Source: Planctomycetaceae bacterium (GTDB taxonomy: Bacteria; Planctomycetota; UBA1135; GCA-002686595). From it: a stretch of 64,000 nucleotides of DNA. Of the stretch, positions 58,840 to 64,000 are shown in pieces. A model generated the notes under the pieces. It had not been told where the DNA came from. It did not search any database and was given only the letters and a program-made list of their open reading frames with translations. Where the stretch lies: positions 1 to 64,000 of the forward strand of contig WGMC01000023.1 of the NCBI GenBank assembly GCA_016125265.1. Direction: 5' to 3'. The translations under genes were made by a program, and so were the position numbers. Numbering within the stretch: the first letter of the stretch is position 1; the number at the start of each line of letters is the position of its first letter.

Positions 58840-59877
58840 ATGGAACTGCTCGTCGTCGTCGTGAACTACCGCTCGGCCCCGTGGACCGAACTGTGCCTCG
58901 CGGCCCTCGTGCCGGAGCTGCGCCACCTCGGGCCGAACGCCAGGGCCGTGGTGGTGGACAACCAGTCGGCCGACGGGTCGCCGGAGCGCCTCGCGGCGTT
59001 CGTGCGCGAGCACGGCATGGAGCAGCGGGTCGAGATCGTCGAAGCCGCGGCCAACGGGGGCTTCTCGTTTGGCAACAACATCGCGATCGAACCGTGGCTC
59101 GCGAGCTTGGATCCGGGAGCCGATGCGGCGGTGTTGCTGCTGAACCCCGACACGGAACCGCGGCCGGGCAGCTTGAAGGTCCTGGTCGAGTTCCTCGAGC
59201 AGCACAAGGACGTCGGCATCGTCGGCGCGCGGCTCGAACACCCGGACGGCGAACTGCAGGCCTGCAACTTCCGCTTCCCGGGCTTCGCCAGCGAGTGTGT
59301 CGAAGCGCTGCAGTTCGGCCCCGTGACGCGGCTGCTGTCGCGCCATGGTGTGGTGGCCCCGCACACGGACGTGCCCGCGCCCACGGACTGGGTCTCGGGC
59401 GCCTGCATGTTGGTGCGGCGCGCGGTGTTCGACGCGGTCGGCCCGATGGACGAGGGTTATTTCCTCTACTTCGAGGAGCTCGACTTCACGCTGCGCGCGC
59501 GCGAGCGCGGGTTCGCCTGTTGGCATGTGCCCGGGGCGAGGGTTGTGCACCACGTCGGAAAAACCACCGGTGTGACGGGCGCGGACCAGGCCAAGGCGCG
59601 CAGGCCCGCCTACTGGTACGCGTCGCGACAGCGGTACTTCCAACGCGCGCTGGGGCCCGTGCGGTCCCGGCTCCTCGACATGGCCGTGGTGGTCTGCGAT
59701 CTCTTGGGCGGAGCGCTCGTGCCCCTGCGAGGCCCACGCGATCGCAGGCCTGCGCGCTTCCTGCGCGATTTCGCGGCGCACTCGATTGTGCGCAAGGAGG
59801 CCGCAAACGCGCCCGCGCGCCGCCCGGGTCCGCGTGCGAAGGGTTCCAGTCAGCCGCTCGCGAAGGGGTCGCGGTAA
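58840..59877 (+). CDS. Family 2 glycosyltransferase (rhamnosyltransferase-like)
   Basis: This 345-residue protein starts MELLVVVVNYRSA and has the usual GT2 landmarks: VVVDNQSADGS, a NPDTEP metal/nucleotide-binding motif, SGACMLVRRAVFDAVG and EELDFTLRARERG at the acceptor side. It builds glycan chains by inverting transfer from a nucleotide sugar. The ATG at 58840 gives a compact N-terminus; an upstream frame to 58714 is not convincing. Its last 28 bases overlap the 3' end of the WecG-type gene on the other strand. Confidence 0.88.
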   Translation: MELLVVVVNYRSAPWTELCLAALVPELRHLGPNARAVVVDNQSADGSPERLAAFVREHGMEQRVEIVEAAANGGFSFGNNIAIEPWLASLDPGADAAVLLLNPDTEPRPGSLKVLVEFLEQHKDVGIVGARLEHPDGELQACNFRFPGFASECVEALQFGPVTRLLSRHGVVAPHTDVPAPTDWVSGACMLVRRAVFDAVGPMDEGYFLYFEELDFTLRARERGFACWHVPGARVVHHVGKTTGVTGADQAKARRPAYWYASRQRYFQRALGPVRSRLLDMAVVVCDLLGGALVPLRGPRDRRPARFLRDFAAHSIVRKEAANAPARRPGPRAKGSSQPLAKGSR

Positions 59878-60635
59878 CGCCCGCGGCGCTGCTTCCACAC
59901 CAGCCAAAAGAACGGCATATCGTCCACCAAGTAGCGCTTGGCCATGCGGCGCGGCTCCTGCAACAGGCGGTAACACCACTCGAGGCCAAGTCGTGTCCAA
60001 AGGCGCGGAGCCCGCTTCGCCCCACCACCCAGGAAGTCGATCGTCGCGCCCACGGCAAAAAAGAGCCGCACACCCGGCAGACGCGCGCGGTGGGCCTCGA
60101 TCCAGAGCTCCTGCTTTGGAGCACCCACGCCGACGGCGAGCACGTTGGCGCCCGAGCGCACGACCCGCTCGACGATGCGCTCGCACTCCATCGGATCGCG
60201 TTCGAAACCGAAGGGCGGCGAGTACCCATCGATGACCACCGCGCGGCCCGCGCGGCCATTGACTCGCTCCGTGGCCCGCGCGAGGGCAAGCGGGTCCGAA
60301 CCGCCGAGCAGGAACACCCGCACGTCGCGGCCCGAGGTCCCGTGGTGTTGGCAGTACGCCGGAAAGAAGTCCGAACCGGCGATCTGCTCGCGGATCGGTG
60401 GCCGCGCGACCATCCCGGAGGCCCACAGCACGATGCGACTGTCGCAAAGCCGCCAATCGGCCGACCGGTAAGCCCGGTAGAAGCTGGCGTCCCGCTGCAA
60501 TTTCATCAGGTGGTCCACGTTGGGCGTGAACACGACCCCGGACTCCAGGTGCTCGAGGAGCTCCGCCGCCGTGGTGTCGTCCACGTCGCAGTTGAGGATC
60601 CGCACGCGGCGGACAGCGGAGGCCTTGGGAACCAT
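59850..60635 (-). CDS. WecG/TagA/CpsF family glycosyltransferase
   Basis: This 261-residue protein matches the WecG/TagA/CpsF family: RVRILNCDVDDTTAAELLEHL, then PNVDHLMKLQRD, SDFFPAYC, LGGSDPLAL, GVGAPKQELWIEAHRARL and AVGATIDFLGGGAKRAPRLW. Members add N-acetylmannosamine or galactose-type sugars to lipid-linked acceptors in teichoic acid or common-antigen synthesis. I chose the ATG at 60635 since it begins at the conserved core. It is the only minus-strand gene in the cluster and its 3' end overlaps the preceding GT2 gene by 28 bases. Confidence 0.9.
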   Translation of the reverse strand: MVPKASAVRRVRILNCDVDDTTAAELLEHLESGVVFTPNVDHLMKLQRDASFYRAYRSADWRLCDSRIVLWASGMVARPPIREQIAGSDFFPAYCQHHGTSGRDVRVFLLGGSDPLALARATERVNGRAGRAVVIDGYSPPFGFERDPMECERIVERVVRSGANVLAVGVGAPKQELWIEAHRARLPGVRLFFAVGATIDFLGGGAKRAPRLWTRLGLEWCYRLLQEPRRMAKRYLVDDMPFFWLVWKQRRGRYRDPFASG

Positions 60636-60758
60636 GGGCGGGCCGGGGAGGACGTGGGCCGAAGACGGAAGTGGGACAGCGCACCGAGGCGAACCGCCGG
60701 GCGCCCGGGTGCGCAACTTGGCCCCGGGCCCAGGGCGCCTAGACTACCGCCCGTTCCC

Positions 60759-61835
60759 ATGCAGCCAACCGAGGAGAGCCGCCCGACGCCCGACCCGGGA
60801 GCCCCGCTCGTCGGCGCCGTGGCGATCGGCCGGAACGAGGGCCAGAGACTGGCGCGGTGCCTCGAATCCATCGCCGCCCAGGGGCTGCCGGCCGTCTACG
60901 TCGATTCGGGTTCGAACGACGGCAGCCGTGAGCGCGCCCGCGCCCTCGGCGCCGACGTCGTGGAGCTGGAGCTCGACGCGCCGTTCACGGCCGCGCGGGC
61001 GCGCAATGCCGGTTTCCGGCGCCTCGTCGAGTTGCGGCCTGGGCTCGAGTACGTGCAGTTCGTCGACGGTGACTGCGAACTGGAGCCCGGCTGGGTGGCG
61101 ACGGCCCTCGCCGCGATGGCGGGCAACCCCGACGCGGCGGTCGTCTGCGGCCGGCGCGCCGAGCGCCACCCCGAGCGCTCCATCTACAACCAGCTCTGCG
61201 ACCTCGAGTGGGACACCCCCATCGGCGAAGCGGAAGCCTGCGGGGGCGACGCGCTCTTCCGCCGCGGCCCGTTCGCCAAGAGCGGCGGCTTCGACGACAG
61301 CCTGATCGCCGGAGAGGAGCCCGAGCTGTGCTACCGCCTGCGCCGCGCGGGGGGCCGCGTGCTGCGCATCGATGCGCCGATGACGCGCCACGACGCGGCG
61401 ATGACCCACTTCGGCCAGTGGTGGCGGCGCACACGGCGCAGCGGGCACGCGGCGGCGGAGCTGTGGCACAAACACGGCTACCGCGGCGTGCAGGGCCTGA
61501 CGCGCATCGCCGCCAGCGCGCTGTTCTGGACGTGCCTGGTGCCCGCGCTCGCCGTGGGCGGCGCGTGGGTCGGTGCGTTGTTCGTCGGCCCCGTGGGCCT
61601 GGCGCTGGGGCCGGCGCTCGCGCTGGCGGCTGTCGCGCGGTTGGTTGCGAAGGTGCGGAGCCATCGGATCGCGCGCGGCGCCGATACCCGCGCCGCAACG
61701 CTCTACGGCGCTTTCTGCGCGGTGGGCAAACTGCCCGAGGCCCTCGGCGTGGTCCAGTATTGGTTGGCGCGCGCGCGAGGTCGGCGGACGCGCCTGATCG
61801 AGTACAAGGGCGCGGGGAGTGCGGAAGCGAGATGA
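60759..61835 (+). CDS. Family 2 glycosyltransferase with C-terminal membrane segments
   Basis: This 358-residue protein has a GT2 core (AVAIGRNEGQRLARCLESI, YVDSGSNDGSRERA, VDGDCELEPGW, GGDALFRRGPFAKSGGFD, EEPELCYRLRRAG) and a hydrophobic C-terminal part (about 255-310) with two predicted membrane helices. It probably acts at the inner membrane on lipid-linked sugar. The stop overlaps the start of the GT4 gene (ATGA), so the two are coupled. The ATG at 60759 leaves 123 bases to the divergent WecG-type gene start. Confidence 0.9.
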   Translation: MQPTEESRPTPDPGAPLVGAVAIGRNEGQRLARCLESIAAQGLPAVYVDSGSNDGSRERARALGADVVELELDAPFTAARARNAGFRRLVELRPGLEYVQFVDGDCELEPGWVATALAAMAGNPDAAVVCGRRAERHPERSIYNQLCDLEWDTPIGEAEACGGDALFRRGPFAKSGGFDDSLIAGEEPELCYRLRRAGGRVLRIDAPMTRHDAAMTHFGQWWRRTRRSGHAAAELWHKHGYRGVQGLTRIAASALFWTCLVPALAVGGAWVGALFVGPVGLALGPALALAAVARLVAKVRSHRIARGADTRAATLYGAFCAVGKLPEALGVVQYWLARARGRRTRLIEYKGAGSAEAR

Positions 61836-63073
61836 GCGCCGAACGACGAAGCGCGCCGCGGCGCGTGGCCTACCTGGTCAACCAGTACCCCAAGACGAGC
61901 CACGCGTGGATCCGTCGCGAGATCTTCGCGCTGGAGGCGCAGGGGTTCGAAATCGAGCGCTACAGCGTGCGTCGGGTCGCCGAACGGCTGGTGGACCCCG
62001 GCGATGTGGCCGAGGCCGAGCGCACCCACTTCCTGCTCGAGGAGGGCGCCTTGGCCCTCGCGTCCGCCGTGCTCGGCCAACTGCTGCGCGCGCCGCTGCG
62101 CTTCTTCGGTGCACTGCGCCGGGCCGTGGCGCAGGGTTGGCGCTCGCCGCGGGGCCTGCCGGTGCACTTCGTCTACTTGGCGGAAGCATGCCTCCTCGCG
62201 CGGCACCTCACACGCTCCGGCGCCGGCCATCTGCACGCCCACTTCGCCTCGAACTCCGCCACCGTGGCGTTCCTGACGCGCGCGCTGGGCGGGCCGCCCT
62301 ACAGCTTCACGTTCCACGGCCCGGAGATCTTCGAGTTCCCCGCGTTCGCGGCGCTGCGCGAGAAGATCCACGGCGCGGAGTTCGCCGTCGCCATCAGCCA
62401 CCACGGGCGCAGCACGCTCATGCGCTGGTCGGACCCGGCGCATTGGCCGCGCATCCACCTCGTGCACTGCGGCATCGACGCGGGTTTCCTCGACGTGCCG
62501 AGGCGAGCGCTGCCCGACGAGCGGCGTTTGGTGTGTGTGGCGCGCTTGGATCCGGTCAAGGGGCACTTCGTGTTGCTCGAGGCGCTCGGGCGCCTTTTTG
62601 CCAAGGGGTTCGATTTCCAGTTGGACCTCGTCGGCGGCGGCGCGCTCGAGAACGACGTGCGCCGCTTCGCCGCCGAGCAGGGTCTCGAGAATCGCGTGCG
62701 GTTCCTGGGCTGGCTCGACGGCGCCGGCGTGCGCGAAGCGGTGCTGTCCGCGCGCCTCATGGTGTTGCCCAGCTTCGACGAGGGCCTGCCGGTCGTGTTC
62801 ATGGAGTCCTACGCGCTCTACCGACCCGTGCTCAGCACGTACATCGCCGGCATTCCCGAGTTGGTTGTGCCCAAGGAGAGCGGTTGGGTCGTGCCGGCCG
62901 GTTCCGTCGACCACCTGGTGGTGGCGCTGGAGCAGGCCTTGCGCGCCGATGACGCGACCTTGGGCGCGATGGCGGAACGGGGCCGGCGCGAAGTGGCGGA
63001 GCACCACGACATCGCGGGCGAAGCGGCGAAGCTGGGGCGACTGTTCGGGGCGAGCCTCGGGCGCGGGCGTTGA
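61832..63073 (+). CDS. Family 4 glycosyltransferase
   Basis: This 413-residue protein is a retaining GT4 enzyme: an N-terminal VAYLVNQYPKTSHAWIRREI, FTFHGPEIFEF acceptor-side loop, VARLDPVKGHFVLLEAL and the C-terminal PSFDEGLPVVFMES with the EX7E-like glutamates that bind the nucleotide sugar. The specificity cannot be told. Its start overlaps the upstream GT2 by 4 bases and its stop overlaps the next GT2 start by one base (TGATG), so three genes form one translational unit. Confidence 0.93.
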   Translation: MSAERRSAPRRVAYLVNQYPKTSHAWIRREIFALEAQGFEIERYSVRRVAERLVDPGDVAEAERTHFLLEEGALALASAVLGQLLRAPLRFFGALRRAVAQGWRSPRGLPVHFVYLAEACLLARHLTRSGAGHLHAHFASNSATVAFLTRALGGPPYSFTFHGPEIFEFPAFAALREKIHGAEFAVAISHHGRSTLMRWSDPAHWPRIHLVHCGIDAGFLDVPRRALPDERRLVCVARLDPVKGHFVLLEALGRLFAKGFDFQLDLVGGGALENDVRRFAAEQGLENRVRFLGWLDGAGVREAVLSARLMVLPSFDEGLPVVFMESYALYRPVLSTYIAGIPELVVPKESGWVVPAGSVDHLVVALEQALRADDATLGAMAERGRREVAEHHDIAGEAAKLGRLFGASLGRGR

Positions 63074-64000
63074 TGCAGTGGTACGAGTTCATCGCCCTGG
63101 GGCTGGCGTTCCTGGGCCTGCCCGGTGCGCTGGGACTCGCCGTCTTGACCGCGGCGGGGCTCATGGGCCCGAAGTCGCCGCGGCCCGCGGTTGGCCCCGG
63201 TCCGCGGCGCCTCGCCGTCGTGGTGCCCGCGCACAACGAGGAGCAGAACGTGGCGACCGCCGTCGCGAGCCTGCTCGCCGCCGCGCGGCCACGGGCGGAG
63301 CTCGACCTCGTCGTCGTGGCGGACAACTGCTCGGACAGCACGGCGGAGCGCGCGCGGCAGGCTGGGGCGCGGGTCCTCGAACGTCTTGACACAACGCGCC
63401 GCGGCAAGGGCTTCGCGCTGGCCTTTGGCTTCGACGACGCGCTCGAGCACGGGGCGGATGCGGTTGTCGTGGTCGACGCGGACAGCCGGGTGGGACCGCA
63501 GTTCCTCGTCGCGCTGCACGCGGCCTTCGCCGCGGGCGCGCGGGCAGTGCAGGCTCGTTACGAAGCGTCCGAGGAATCGGGAGCGCCCCCCCAGCGCCGC
63601 CTCGCGCGCCTCGCCTTTGCCGCTTTCAACGTGCTGAGGCCCCGCGGGCGCGCGCGTCTCGGCCTGTCGGCGGGGCTGTTCGGCAACGGCTTCGGGCTCG
63701 AATCGGCGCTGCTTCGCGAACGTCCCTACGGCGCCCTGTCCATCGTCGAGGACCTCGAGTACCACCTGGATCTCGTGTCGCGCGGCGTGCGCGTCGAATA
63801 CGTCGACGGCGCGCGGGTCGAAGCTCCTTTGCCGACCAGCGACGCCGGCAACCGCACGCAGCGCACCCGTTGGGAGGGCGGCCGGTTGCGCATGGCCGCG
63901 CTGCACCTGCCGCGGCTCGTGCTTCGGTTGCCCGGCGCGCCGCGGCTCGTGGAGCCGACGTTGGACCTCGTTCTCTTGCCGCTGGGGTTGCACGTGCTCC
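63073..64000 (+). CDS. Family 2 glycosyltransferase, cut by window edge
   Basis: The first 309 residues are visible. An N-terminal membrane helix (about 4-30) is followed by VVVPAHNEEQNVATAV, VVVDADSRVGPQF, VEDLEYHLDL and QRTRW, the D, DxD, ED and QxxRW motifs of processive-type GT2 enzymes. A second hydrophobic stretch begins near the edge. It is coupled to the preceding GT4 gene by a TGATG overlap. The C-terminus is outside the window. Confidence 0.88.
   Translation, partial: MQWYEFIALGLAFLGLPGALGLAVLTAAGLMGPKSPRPAVGPGPRRLAVVVPAHNEEQNVATAVASLLAAARPRAELDLVVVADNCSDSTAERARQAGARVLERLDTTRRGKGFALAFGFDDALEHGADAVVVVDADSRVGPQFLVALHAAFAAGARAVQARYEASEESGAPPQRRLARLAFAAFNVLRPRGRARLGLSAGLFGNGFGLESALLRERPYGALSIVEDLEYHLDLVSRGVRVEYVDGARVEAPLPTSDAGNRTQRTRWEGGRLRMAALHLPRLVLRLPGAPRLVEPTLDLVLLPLGLHVL

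Overview
The window is GC-rich DNA from a bacterium that I infer to be a member of the Planctomycetota. The inference rests on gene style: secreted lamin-tail/endonuclease I proteins with a repetitive C-terminal domain, a sulfatase-fold lipoprotein, BACON-repeat lipoproteins, Sel1 lipoproteins, an exosortase-family enzyme and a large hybrid kinase. No rRNA or intact tRNA is present to settle it.

Positions 1-17,100 are accessory DNA, mostly defence genes. A minus-strand operon reads mod (broken) - tcmP - DUF5131 three-Cys-motif protein - type III res - GNAT-like protein; the junctions inside it overlap or are very short. The 5' part of mod has been replaced by an IS1-like element (6182-7675). 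A second, very similar copy lies at 13607-15107, and the window begins at what looks like the end of a third. Between the two full copies lie an AbiEi/AbiEii toxin-antitoxin pair, the 3' half of a tRNA-Gly(CCC) gene that looks like an integration scar, and three overlapping plus-strand genes. Those three encode an unknown small protein, a coiled-coil protein resembling the non-catalytic part of Mrr-type restriction proteins, and a DUF4041/GIY-YIG nuclease. A Fic protein with a repeat-rich promoter and two small unknown genes follow.

Positions 17,200-53,600 are chromosomal backbone. They hold a HExxH lipoprotein, an SGNH-like protein, an operon of sulfatase-like protein / large envelope protein / GNAT, an exosortase with a membrane partner carrying a SEC-C motif, and a secreted phytase-like esterase. 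Next come two Sel1 lipoproteins, a glycine-rich RRM protein, a winged-helix protein, an endonuclease I/lamin-tail protein, a lipocalin, Dps and a DUF2339 membrane protein. The last part has an S9 peptidase, a DUF493 protein, a polytopic membrane protein, a CHASE-PAS hybrid histidine kinase, and an ArsR-methyltransferase fusion directly upstream of metH.

Positions 53,600-64,000 are an exopolysaccharide-type cluster: a polyprenyl-phosphate sugar transferase with a degenerate GGDEF-like N-terminus, a BACON-repeat TIM-barrel lipoprotein, three family 2 glycosyltransferases (the last cut by the window edge), one family 4 glycosyltransferase and a WecG/TagA-type transferase. Together they suggest assembly of a lipid-linked glycan with a surface protein that may bind or cut it.
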